Shown here: in pieces, positions 35,298-44,800 of the stretch
Layout of the letters: every line of letters starts with the position of its first letter
Position numbering within the stretch: the stretch's first letter is position 1
From: Isosphaera sp.
Lineage (GTDB): Bacteria; Planctomycetota; Planctomycetia; Gemmatales; Gemmataceae
Reading direction: 5' to 3'
NCBI GenBank assembly: GCA_013822345.1
Contig: PNKH01000020.1
Span: forward strand, 1 to 64,000
DNA: 64,000 nt
Notes under the pieces: generated by a model
The model's input: the letters and a program-made list of their open reading frames with translations, nothing else
What the model was told of the DNA's origin: nothing
Databases searched by the model: none
Made by a program: the position numbers and the translations under genes

Positions 35298-35433
35298 GAC
35301 GGCGCCTCCGAAAGGGACGGACCGGGGATGACGGCGACCCGCCCGGGCCGGGGCGGTCGGGGAGCGGTCCGGGCCGGCGGGGGAGGTGACCGGCCGGAGT
35401 CACCCTAGCCGGGCGGCGGCCGGGGTGCTAGGC

Positions 35434-35462
35434 GTATCGCCATTACACCACCGGGTTGTCAA
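35434..35462 (-). promoter_or_regulatory. Possible promoter for the DUF1559 gene
   Basis: A minus-strand TTGACA (35462-35457), a 17-base spacer and a weak CGATAC (-10 like, 35439-35434) lie in a short lower-GC patch between divergent genes. The box faces the DUF1559 gene and would leave a leader of about 130 bases. The same patch could carry an operator for the divergent regulator. Confidence 0.3.
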
Positions 35463-35493
35463 TGTGTCATTCGCCCCGCCCCGGAGGCCCCGA

Positions 35494-36582
35494 GTGGACG
35501 ACACCCCGCCCCTCGACCGCCCGCCGAGCCTGGTCGTCCAGGTCGAGCGGCTCCTCCGCCGGCAGGTCGCCGAGGGCCGGTTCCCCGGCGGCCGGCTCCC
35601 GACCGTGGTCGAGCTGGCCGAGCGGCTCGGGGTCAGCCGGGAGACGGTCCGGCTCGCCCAGGGGGTGCTCCAGCGGGACGGGCTGTTGGTCAAGACCCGC
35701 CGCCGCGGGACGTTCGTCCGGGCGGCCGCCCCGCCCCCGGCCGACCCGGCCCCCCGGGCGGTCGGGTACGTCCAGGCCGGGTACGCCGCCCGGGACGGGG
35801 AGGAGGGCGTCCTCGGGGTGGTCGACGGGCTGATGCTCCAGGGGGCGGTCGAGGAGGCCGGGCGGGCCGGGCTCGGGGTGCTCGTCCGCCACGTCCTGAA
35901 CACCGAGGCCGGGCGGCTCCTCCCGCAGTTGGCCGGCTCGCCCCTGTGCGGGGTGGTGTTCGCCTCGTTCGGCGAGGAGAAGGTGCTCCGCCGGGCGGCC
36001 GGGCTCGGGCTGCCGATTGTCCTGCTCGACCACTCCGACCCGCGGGCCGGGGTGCCGTCCGTCCGGGACGACTCGTTCGCCGGGACCCGGGCGGCGGTCG
36101 CCCACCTGCTCGGCCTCGGGCACCGGCGGGTGGCGTTCGTGAACTGGGCCCGGACCGAACTGAACCCGTGGCGGGCCCGGGGCTACCGGCAGGCGTTCCG
36201 GGACGCCGGGGTGGCGCGCCGGCGGGCGTGGGAGTTGGCCGCCGAGGTCACCCCGGCCGGCGCCCGCCGGGCCGTCCGGGAGGTGCTCGCCCTCAACCCC
36301 CGGCCGACCGCGGTCTACTGTTTCAACAACACCCTGGCCGCGCTGGTGGTGGCCGCCCTGTGGGACGCCGGGGTGCGGGTGCCGGCGGACGTGAGCGTGG
36401 TCGGCGGCGGCGGGGCGGCGGTCCCCGGGCTGGCCTGCCACCAGGCCGACTGGCAGGAGCTGGGGCGGGCGGCCGTCCGGCTGCTGTTGCGGTCCGCGGC
36501 CGGGCCGCCGCCACAGGTTCTCGGCCCGCACACCTTCCACACGGGGGAGACGGCCGCCCCGCCGTCCGAGCCGGAAACGTGA
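35494..36582 (+). CDS. Transcriptional regulator, GntR-type HTH fused to LacI-like sensor
   Basis: A 362-residue regulator. Residues 10-75 form a GntR-type winged helix (VERLLRRQVAEGRFPGG, ELAERLGVSRETVRLAQGVL, RRRGTFVRAA). Residues ~90-350 form a periplasmic-binding-protein-like domain as in LacI/GalR (GVVFASFGEEKVLRR, PIVLLDHSDPRAG, AHLLGLGHRRVAFVNW, PTAVYCFNNTLAALVV). It presumably binds a sugar-like ligand and controls a carbohydrate or envelope gene set. GTG at 35494 has GGAGG at 35483-35487; an earlier GTG (35464) is possible. The last residues and stop fall inside an R4 palindrome. Confidence 0.85.
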   Translation: MDDTPPLDRPPSLVVQVERLLRRQVAEGRFPGGRLPTVVELAERLGVSRETVRLAQGVLQRDGLLVKTRRRGTFVRAAAPPPADPAPRAVGYVQAGYAARDGEEGVLGVVDGLMLQGAVEEAGRAGLGVLVRHVLNTEAGRLLPQLAGSPLCGVVFASFGEEKVLRRAAGLGLPIVLLDHSDPRAGVPSVRDDSFAGTRAAVAHLLGLGHRRVAFVNWARTELNPWRARGYRQAFRDAGVARRRAWELAAEVTPAGARRAVREVLALNPRPTAVYCFNNTLAALVVAALWDAGVRVPADVSVVGGGGAAVPGLACHQADWQELGRAAVRLLLRSAAGPPPQVLGPHTFHTGETAAPPSEPET

Positions 36583-36625
36583 GTGACGGACCCCGGCCCC
36601 CCGTCGCTCACGCGTCCGGCTCGGA
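36565..36625. repeat. Palindrome family R4 overlapping a gene end
   Basis: The right arm CCGTCGCTCACGCGTCCGGC (36601 onward) is intact; the left arm (36565-36589) has three changes. The left arm encodes the last residues of the regulator and provides its TGA. Relatives are at 26861-26922 and 49018-49084. Confidence 0.82.
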
Positions 36626-36633
36626 CGGCCCGC

Positions 36634-37749
36634 CTACGCCTTGTCGAGGTGCGACTGGAACGGCTCGTCGCAGGCGTCGGCGACCTTCCGGGCGGCCATC
36701 AGCCCGGCGAACACGCACCCGCTCAGGACCGCGTACGTCCCCATCCGGATGGTGGTGAACATCACCTTGGCGAACGTCCCCGACCCGGCGTGCGTCTCGA
36801 CCACGACGACGGCGAACACCAGCACCCCGAGGGCCAGGAACCCGGGCCCGATCGTCGAGATCCCGGCCGCCCGGGTGCACTCGTGGCTCAGATCCTCGTC
36901 CCCGGTCGCCCGGGCCAGGCACGACAGGAGCATCAGCAGCAGCATCGTCCGCACCAGCTCCGCCAGCCCGACCGCGATCGACAGCCCCATCTCCCCCTTC
37001 GGCACCAGCTCCTGGTCCCGGTACACCGCCAGGGTGAGGTAGAAGGTGACGGCGTCCAGCCGGGTCGGGACGAGGCCCCACACGGCGGCCGGGCCGTTCG
37101 CCTCCGCCTCCCGCCCGGGGTTGTAGTCCGTCCCCTTCGCCACCGCCGCCCCGAGCAGGACGAGGTGGAGCCCGACGGCGACGGCGGCGGCGATCCCGTA
37201 CCCCCAGTGGCCCGGGCTCGGCGGGCCGGACAGGCACAGCCCGACCCCGACCGCCCCCAGCACCCACCCGACCGCCCCGACCGCCCCGGCCCCGACGATG
37301 AACGCCGGGCTCGGGTCGCTGACCGCCGACTGGAACCAGAACGCGATGATCAGCATCATCGACAGGGTGAACAGGACGAGCGACCCCCAGACCAGCTTGC
37401 ACCCGACCGCCGCCCGGCCGAACGCCGCCCGCAGGGCCGCCCGCTCGGCCGCCGAGAGCCCGTCGTCCTCGTCGGCCCGCCGCCGCTTCCGCGGCTTCTC
37501 GGCCGGGTCGATCGGGTCGAAGTCGCGGTTCTCCGGGGTCGCCGCCGGGGCCTTGGTGGGGGCGGGCTTCTTCCGCGGCGGGGCGGGCCGGCGGGCCGGC
37601 TTCCGCACCGGCTCCGGCGGCTCCTCCACCTCCTCCGCCTCCGGCGGGTCCGGGGCGAACACCTCCCGGCACGCCGGGCAGCGGACCAGGTCGGTGGTCC
37701 CGTCGGGCACCTCGAGTCCGGTCCGGCAGGTCGGGCAGGTGAGCCGCAC
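36634..37749 (-). CDS. MJ0042-type zinc-ribbon polytopic membrane protein
   Basis: A 371-residue protein. The N-terminal zinc ribbon is LTCPTCRTGLEVPDGT with VRCPACREVFAP (two Cys-x2-Cys pairs). An acidic, Pro/Lys-rich linker (about residues 35-115) leads to about six hydrophobic segments from residue 120 on. The layout is the same as in the next gene, suggesting paralogues in one operon. Function is unknown. Confidence 0.78.
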   Translation of the reverse strand: MRLTCPTCRTGLEVPDGTTDLVRCPACREVFAPDPPEAEEVEEPPEPVRKPARRPAPPRKKPAPTKAPAATPENRDFDPIDPAEKPRKRRRADEDDGLSAAERAALRAAFGRAAVGCKLVWGSLVLFTLSMMLIIAFWFQSAVSDPSPAFIVGAGAVGAVGWVLGAVGVGLCLSGPPSPGHWGYGIAAAVAVGLHLVLLGAAVAKGTDYNPGREAEANGPAAVWGLVPTRLDAVTFYLTLAVYRDQELVPKGEMGLSIAVGLAELVRTMLLLMLLSCLARATGDEDLSHECTRAAGISTIGPGFLALGVLVFAVVVVETHAGSGTFAKVMFTTIRMGTYAVLSGCVFAGLMAARKVADACDEPFQSHLDKA

Positions 37750-37767
37750 GGGCGGCCTCCGAGTGGG

Positions 37768-39051
37768 TTACCCGCGGCGGGCCTTCCGGGCCAGCCGGGC
37801 CAGGCTGTCCTTGGCCGACATGGCGGCGAACACGGCCGGCAGGTTCATCAGGGCGTACCCGACGCACACCGCGGTCGCGGCCAGCCCGACGAGGTACTGG
37901 GCGGACGAGCCCATCTTCGCCTCGCTGACCAGGACGATGACGAGCAGGAAGAGGAGGGCGGCGGCGCCGCAGACGACCGCGGTGATCAGCACCCCGGTCC
38001 CGGCCTTCTGGGCCGCGTCGTGGTCCTTGGCCGCGGCCGCCGCCCCCTTCACCGCCACGTTCAGCATGATGCACCGGGCCACCTCGACGAGCCCGGCCAG
38101 GGCGAACAGGAACCCCTCCCCGCCGAGGCTCGCCCCCTTCGGCAGGTAGATCAGGGCCGGCAGGATCAGGTCGGTGATGACCAGGCTGTTCCCGAGGACG
38201 ATCCAGTCGAACGGCAGGAGCCCGAGCCCGCCCCGCCCGCCCAGCCCGTCGGACACCTTGCTGTAGCAGATGACGACCACGATCAGGTGGACGGCGGCGA
38301 CGCTCACCGCCCCGATCGCCACCCCCTTCGCCCGGGCCGGCCCGGCGATGAGGAAGCTCAGCCCGACCAGGGCCAGGACCATGCTCCCGGCCCCGGTCAG
38401 CCCGGACACCGCGAACAGCCCATCCGGCAGCTTCGAGAACATCCCGATCAGGCTGAGCACGGCGAGCAGGCTGAACGACCCGACGTACAGCCACTGCCCG
38501 ATCGTCAGCAGCAGCATCCCGGTCGAGGCCGGGCCGTACCCCCCGCCGCCCTTCGCCGGCCGGCGGTCGTAGTCGTCGTCGTAGTCGTCCTCGTCGTCCC
38601 GCCGCCGGCCCCGGCCCCGCCGCGGCCGGCCGTCGTAGTCGTCCTCGTCGTCGTCCCGGCGGCCCCGGCCCCGCGACCGCGGGCGGTCGTCCTCGTCCTC
38701 CTCGTCGTCCCGCCGCCGCTTCCGCGGGCGGTCCCGGTCGTCGTCCTCCTCGTCCTCGTCGCGCCGCTTCTTCTTCCGCGGCGAGTCCTCGTCGAACTCG
38801 AACTCGGCCTTGCTCGGCGGTGGGGGCGGGGGCGGGGGCGGCGCGGCGGCCGACCTGGCCGTGGCGGCGGACTTCGGGGCGGCCCGGGGCGGGGGAGGTG
38901 GGGGGGCCGGCTCGTCGTCCACCACCTCGAACGCCGGAGCGGCGGGGACGGCCGGGAACACGGCTTGGCACTTCGGGCACCGGACGTTCCCCTTCGACCC
39001 GTCCGGGACGCGGAGCTTCGTCGGGCACTTCGGGCAGGCGACGACGGGCAC
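37768..39051 (-). CDS. Zinc-ribbon polytopic membrane protein with charged linker
   Basis: A 427-residue protein starting by GTG at 39051, directly before the zinc ribbon (VACPKCPTKLRVPDGSKGN and VRCPKCQAVFPAV). Residues 40-170 are a low-complexity linker: Pro runs followed by long Asp/Arg/Lys stretches (RKKKRRDEDEEDDDRDRPRK type). About eight membrane segments follow from residue 185. The open frame continues upstream into repeat sequence but has no ribosome-binding site there. It lies upstream of its smaller paralogue, 18 bases away, in the same operon. Confidence 0.8.
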   Translation of the reverse strand: MPVVACPKCPTKLRVPDGSKGNVRCPKCQAVFPAVPAAPAFEVVDDEPAPPPPPPRAAPKSAATARSAAAPPPPPPPPPSKAEFEFDEDSPRKKKRRDEDEEDDDRDRPRKRRRDDEEDEDDRPRSRGRGRRDDDEDDYDGRPRRGRGRRRDDEDDYDDDYDRRPAKGGGGYGPASTGMLLLTIGQWLYVGSFSLLAVLSLIGMFSKLPDGLFAVSGLTGAGSMVLALVGLSFLIAGPARAKGVAIGAVSVAAVHLIVVVICYSKVSDGLGGRGGLGLLPFDWIVLGNSLVITDLILPALIYLPKGASLGGEGFLFALAGLVEVARCIMLNVAVKGAAAAAKDHDAAQKAGTGVLITAVVCGAAALLFLLVIVLVSEAKMGSSAQYLVGLAATAVCVGYALMNLPAVFAAMSAKDSLARLARKARRG

Positions 39052-39129
39052 GGGAGGGACCTCGGGGGGTGAACGAGGGCGGGTCGGAACCGCGTGTCTT
39101 CGGGCCGCGGGTGGATCCGTGTCGCGGAA

Positions 39130-39303
39130 CCCCTCACCCGGCCCCGCGCTTCGCGGGGCCGACCTCTCCCCGCTGGGGAGAGGTGGGGGCCGCGGGGTTC
39201 CTCGGCAGCTTCCCGAGTCGGCCTTCGGAGGGGCCGCACCGCCCCCACCTCTCCCCGCTGGGGAGAGGTCGCCGCCGGCGCCTCGCCGGCGGCGGGTGAG
39301 GGG
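39130..39303. repeat. Large modular intergenic repeat, family R3 copy B
   Basis: Outer arms CCCCTCACCC (39130-39139) and GGGTGAGGGG (39294-39303), with inner GACCTCTCCCCGCTGGGGAG blocks facing each other, a GGCCCCGCGCTTCGCGGGGCC hairpin and a unique centre. Fills most of the 330-base gap between the zinc-ribbon operon and the peptidase gene; no gene is seen there. Confidence 0.87.
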
Positions 39304-39381
39304 CGCCACCTGCCGAGCCGACCCGGGTGGCACCCCACCCCGCGGCACGAGCAAGGACGCTTGTGCGACGGGACCGCGGGG

Positions 39382-41607
39382 TCACTTCCCGCCGGGCGGG
39401 GCGTACTTCGCCAGCCAGCCGAACACCTCCCGGTGCCAGAACTGGCCGTTCTTCGGCTTCAGCACCCAGTGGCCCTCGTCCGGGAAGTTGACGAACCGCG
39501 ACGGCACCCCCTGCCGCTGGAGGGCGCTGAACAGCTCGTGACCTTGACCGATCGGGCACCGGAAGTCCAGGTCGTTGTGGATCACCAGCATCGGCGTCTT
39601 GTGCTTCGCCAGGTTCCCGGCTTTCTTGTGCGGGGAGAACTCGGCGTACTTCCCCGGCTTCTCCCACGGCAGCCCGCCGTGCTCCCACTCGTCGAACCAC
39701 AGCTCGTCGGTCGTCCCCCACATGCTCTCGAAGTTCCAGACCGAGCAGTGGGTGACCAGACACTTGAACCGCGGGGCGACGTCGCTGACGGCGAACCAGT
39801 TCATCATGTACCCGCCGAAGCTGCCGCCGGCGGACGCGATCCGCCCCTTATCCACGTAGGGCAACTTTTCGACGTAGTCCAGCCCGGCGACGAGGTCGCG
39901 GTAGCACTTCCCGCCCCAGTCGCCGGTGATCTCGTCGACGAACTTCTGTCCGAACCCGGTGCTTCCGCGCGGGTTCGGCAGGACGACGACGTAGCCTTGG
40001 GCGGCCCACACCTGCGGGTTCCAGCGGAAGCTCCAGTTGTCCTCCCACGCCCCCTGCGGCCCGCCGTGAACGAGGTACGCGACCGGCCACTTCTTCTTGT
40101 CGTCGAACCCCGGCGGCTTCAGGACCCACATCTGCATCCCGCGGTCGCCTTCGACCTCGACCGAGGCCGGCTCCGGCCGGGCCAGATCGAGGTCGGCGAG
40201 CAACGCGTCGTTCGCGCGGCTGAGGTTGAGGTTCGGGATCGCCAAGTCCCCGGGGGACGGCTTTCCCGTCCCGTCCCACTTCGGCTTCCCGGTGACGAAC
40301 ACCTCGGCAGGGCGCGACATGGTGGCGTTGGTGAACGCGACCGTGCCGTCCTTGGCCGCGGTGAGGGACCCGTAACTGCCGACCGCGGAGCCGACCCCGT
40401 TCGCGTGCAAGTGGGTGTTCTCCCCGACACCGGGGGACTCGGGGTACGCTCCGTAGACTCGGGTGGAGCCGTCCCAGTCGGCCGTCAGCCAGATTTCCTT
40501 GTCGGTCTTCCAGACGAATTCGTTGGCCGATCGGTCGAACGGCTGTCGACGGGGTTTAGCTCCGGGGGGCAGACCGGGCGGGTTCGGAAACTCCGCCTCG
40601 CGCGTCAGCCCGACCACCTTCCCCGCGAGCGTCCCGTCCGGCTTGCACTCCGCCACGAGGATGTCCCACTTGTCGGCCTCGTACCCGGCCGTCTTCTGGG
40701 CGCGCCACGCCAGCTTCTTGCCGTCCGGGCTGAACTTCGGCCCGCCGTCGGCGGCCGGGTTGTCCTTCGTCAGCGTCTCCCACTTCGGCGACGTGTTCGT
40801 GACCGAGACGCGGCACAGGTCGTAGTTGGTGCTCCACGCCTCGTCCTTCTCCGGGACGGCGGTGAACACCAGGTGCTTCGAGTCCGGGGTGAAGGTGAAG
40901 TCGTCGCCACTGGAGAACGTCGTGCTGGTCGGGTAGGCGTCGCGGTCGCCGGGGGTCACGTCCCGGCAGTCGTTCCCGTCGACGGTGACGACGAACAGGT
41001 GCTGCCGCTTGTCGTCCACGTACTCGACCCAGTGGCGGTAGAACAGCCGGGTGAACACCTTCGCCTTCACCGGCGACTTCTCCCGCTCGTCGTCCTTCGC
41101 CTTGTTCAGCTTGTCGCTCTCGCGGAACGGCTTCTCGCTGTACTCCGGGTAGACCGCCGACACGAACGCGACCGACCGGCCGTCCGGCGAGAAGATGCCG
41201 GTGCCGGCCCCGGTGGAGATGTCGGTCAGCTGCCTGGGCTCGCCGCCGTCGGCCGACACGGTCCAGAGCTGGCCGGTGCCGGTGCGGGTCGACTCGAACA
41301 GGATCGTCCGGCCGTCCGGCGACCACCGCGGGCCGGTGTCCTTCTTCCCCTTCGGGTCGGTCAGCTGCTTCGGCGGAGTCTTCCCGTCGGTCGCCGCGAC
41401 CCACAGGGCGGTCGTCGACTTGTTCTCGTCCAGGCTGACGGTGGTGACCTGGTAGACGACGTGCTTGCCGTCCGGGCTGATCTGCGGGGCGGCGACCCGC
41501 TTGAACGCGTACAGGTCCTCGACCGTCATCGGCCGCTTGTCGGCGGCGGCGAGGGCGGCGGGGATGAGGAGTGCGGCGACGACGGCCGCCCGGAGCGACG
41601 GGTGCAT
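39382..41607 (-). CDS. Exported S9-family (prolyl oligopeptidase-like) peptidase
   Basis: A 741-residue serine peptidase with a signal peptide (MHPSLRAAVVAALLIPAALA). The N-terminal ~430 residues form a beta-propeller with TolB/WD-like repeats (PQISPDGKHVVYQVTT, PRWSPDGRTILFESTRTG, GTGIFSPDGRSVAFVSA). The C-terminal alpha/beta-hydrolase domain has the nucleophile in ASAGGSFGGYMMNWFAV, the Asp in LVIHNDLDFRCPIGQ and the His in NFPDEGHWVLKPKN, so the triad is complete. Likely trims peptides in the periplasm (dipeptidyl- or acylaminoacyl-peptidase activity). Divergent from the BNR/PDZ gene, with a 207-base gap between the start codons. Confidence 0.92.
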   Translation of the reverse strand: MHPSLRAAVVAALLIPAALAAADKRPMTVEDLYAFKRVAAPQISPDGKHVVYQVTTVSLDENKSTTALWVAATDGKTPPKQLTDPKGKKDTGPRWSPDGRTILFESTRTGTGQLWTVSADGGEPRQLTDISTGAGTGIFSPDGRSVAFVSAVYPEYSEKPFRESDKLNKAKDDEREKSPVKAKVFTRLFYRHWVEYVDDKRQHLFVVTVDGNDCRDVTPGDRDAYPTSTTFSSGDDFTFTPDSKHLVFTAVPEKDEAWSTNYDLCRVSVTNTSPKWETLTKDNPAADGGPKFSPDGKKLAWRAQKTAGYEADKWDILVAECKPDGTLAGKVVGLTREAEFPNPPGLPPGAKPRRQPFDRSANEFVWKTDKEIWLTADWDGSTRVYGAYPESPGVGENTHLHANGVGSAVGSYGSLTAAKDGTVAFTNATMSRPAEVFVTGKPKWDGTGKPSPGDLAIPNLNLSRANDALLADLDLARPEPASVEVEGDRGMQMWVLKPPGFDDKKKWPVAYLVHGGPQGAWEDNWSFRWNPQVWAAQGYVVVLPNPRGSTGFGQKFVDEITGDWGGKCYRDLVAGLDYVEKLPYVDKGRIASAGGSFGGYMMNWFAVSDVAPRFKCLVTHCSVWNFESMWGTTDELWFDEWEHGGLPWEKPGKYAEFSPHKKAGNLAKHKTPMLVIHNDLDFRCPIGQGHELFSALQRQGVPSRFVNFPDEGHWVLKPKNGQFWHREVFGWLAKYAPPGGK

Positions 41608-41814
41608 GCGGGGTCCTTGTCGGGTCGGGGTGCGGCCCCGGAGGGCAGAGTGTGTTGTACCCGACGGCGGCGACGGGCGGAAGTCGGCACGGCGGCACAA
41701 CCCGCACGACCGCCCCGCCTCTTCCGCCTTCCCCAGCTTCCGCCGCTGGCGTCGCCGTCCGCCCCCGCCTACAATCGGCGCAACCCGAGCGCCCGCAACC
41801 CCGAGAGCCGCACC

Positions 41815-44800
41815 GTGAGCCCCCGCACGCCCCGCACCGGCCGCCGGCCGGCGTTCGCCCTCCTCGCCGCCGTCCTCCTCCTCGCCCCGACCACCCGGGC
41901 CGACGAGCTGGACGATGTCCGCAAGGAGATCGCCGACACCGAGAAGCAGCTCGCCGCCCTCCAGAAGAGGCTCGACGAGCTGAAGTCCCGCACCCCCGCG
42001 GCCGCCGGCACCGTCCCGACCGACGCCGTCAAGAAGATGGCCTGGCGGTGCATCGGCCCGGCGAACATGGGCGGCCGCGTCACCGCCCTCGCCGTCGTCG
42101 AGAGCGACCCGACCACCTACTACGTCGCCACCGCCTCCGGCGGCCTCCTCAAGACCACCAACAACGGCACCACCTTCTCCCACCTGTTCGACAAGGAAAC
42201 CACCGTCTCCATCGGCGACGTGGCCGTCGCCCCGTCCGACCCGAAGATCGTCTGGGTCGGCACCGGCGAGGCCAACCCGCGCAACTCCGTCTCCTACGGC
42301 GACGGCGTCTACAAGAGCACCGACGGCGGGCTGAAGTGGGAGAACATGGGGCTGAAGAAGTCGTTCCAGGTCGGCAAGATCATCATCCACCCGAAGGACC
42401 CGAACACCGTCTACGTCGCCGCCCTCGGCCGGCTGTACGGCCCGAACGACGAGCGCGGGGTGTTCAAGACGACCGACGGCGGGAAGACGTGGGCCAAGGT
42501 CCTGTACGTCGACGACAAGACCGGGGCCGTCGAGCTGGCGATGGACCCGTTCGACCCGAACGTCCTGCTCGCCGGGATGTGGGAGCGGAAGCGCGACGGG
42601 TTCGACGGGGTGTACGGCGACGCGTCCACCTGGCCGAGCCCGGACCAGTACGGACCGGAGGTCACCTACGGCCCCGGCGGCGGCCTCTTCCGCACCGCCG
42701 ACGCCGGCAAGACGTGGGCGAAGCTCACCGGCGCGAAGGCCGCCGCCGGCCTGCCGACGGTCAACACCGGGCGCATCGGCCTCGACTTCTCCCGCAAGAC
42801 GAAGGGCCTGGTGTACGCGATCATCGACACCGAGAACGTCGGCAAGGGCCGCACCCCGCTGACCGTGTACATGGGGATGACCAGCGACACCGCCAAGGGC
42901 GGCGGGGTGCGGGTCGAGGAGGAGCCGGAGGCCGACACCCCGGTCGGCAAGGCCGGGCTGAAGAAGGGCGACGTGATCACCGCCCTCGATGGCACCACGG
43001 TCGCCGACTACGACGACCTGATGGACTTCATGACCAAGAAGAAGCCGGACGACGTGGTCAAGTTCACGGCGAGGCGGGGCGACAAGGAGCAGGCGTTCGA
43101 CGTGAAGCTCGACGCCAAGAAGGACGACCGACCGGCGGCCCCGCCGGTCATCGGGGTGCGGTTCGTCCGCCCCGGGCTGACCGTCGACCAGGTGACCGAG
43201 GGCGGGCCGGCGGCCAAGGCCGGGGTCAAGGCCGGGGACGTGGTCACCGCCGTCGGCGGGGCCAAGGTGGCCGACCAGAAGGAGGTGACCGTCGCCCTCG
43301 GGAAGCTGAAGGCCGGGGAGAAGGTGAAGGTCGCCCTGAACCGCGGCGGCACCCCGGTCGAGGTCGAGGTGGTGCCGACCGCCGGCCCGGTCCGGATCCC
43401 GCCGACCCGCCCGTTCCAGCTCGCCGCGGTCGTCGGCGGGCAGCAGCCGAACGTCCAGAAGGACCAGGGGAAGCAGGGGTTCCAGACCGGCGGGGTGTAC
43501 CAGAGCGGCGACGGCGGGAAGACGTGGAAGCGGGCGAACAGCCTGAACCCCCGGCCGTTCTACTTCAGCCAGGTCCGGTGCGACCCGAACGACGAGAAGG
43601 TGGTGTACGCCCTCGGCGACCTGCAGGTGTGGCGGTCGAGCAACGGCGGGGAGAAGTTCGCCGCGTCCCCGGCCCGCGGCGTCCACCCGGACCACCACGC
43701 CCTGTGGATCAACCCGAAGGACAGCCGGCACATGATCCTCGGGTGCGACGGCGGGTTCTACGCCACCTACGACCGGGGCGACAACTGGGACCACCTGAAC
43801 GTGCTGGCCCTCGGCCAGTTCTACCACGTCGCGGTCGACAACAAGAAGCCTTACAACGTGTACGGCGGCTTGCAGGACAACGGCAGTTGGGGCGGGCCGA
43901 GCCGGACGCTCCGCGGCACCGGCCCGGTGAACGACGACTGGCTGTTCCTCCTCGGCGGGGACGGGTTCACCTGCCGGGTCGACCCGTCGGACCCGGACGT
44001 GGTCTACGCCACCAGCCAGAACGGCGGGATGAACCGCCGCAACCTCCGGACCGGGGAGAGCCGCGGGATCGGCCGCGGGCCGGTGAAGGCGGACGAGCCG
44101 CTCCGGTGGAACTGGAACACCCCGTTCATCGTGTCGGCCCACAACCCCGGGATCTTCTACTGCGGGGCCCAGTACGTGTTCCGGTCGGTGAAGCGGGGCG
44201 AGGACCTGAAGGCGGTCAGCCCGGACCTGACGGCGTCGAAGAAGGGGACGCTGACGGCGATCGCCGAGAGCCCGCGGAACCCGGACGTGCTGTGGGCCGG
44301 GACCGACGACGGGAGCGTGTGGGTGACGAAGGACGGCGGCGGGAAGTGGGAGAACGTGCTGGACAAGCTGAAGGCGGCCGGGCTGCCGGGGCCGCGGTGG
44401 GTGTCGAGCATCGAGCCGAGCCGCCAGGCCGAGGGCCGGTGCTACGTCTGCCTGGACGGCCACCGGTCGGACGACGACAAGCCGTACCTGTACCTGACCG
44501 AGGACTACGGGGCGACGTGGAAGCCGGTTGTCGGGAACCTGCCGGCGTTCGGCTCGACCCGGGTGCTGCGGGAGGACACCACGAACCCGAGCGTGCTGTA
44601 CTGCGGGACGGAGTTCGGGGTGTGGGCGTCGGTGAACCGCGGGACGAGTTGGGCGAACATCAACGGGAACCTGCCGACGGTGGCGGTGCACGAGGTGGCC
44701 CAGCCGACGACGGCGAGCGAGATCGTGGTGGCGACGCACGGGCGGAGCGTGTGGGTGGTGGACGTGGCGAGCCTGCGGCAGATGTCGGCGAGGACGGTGA

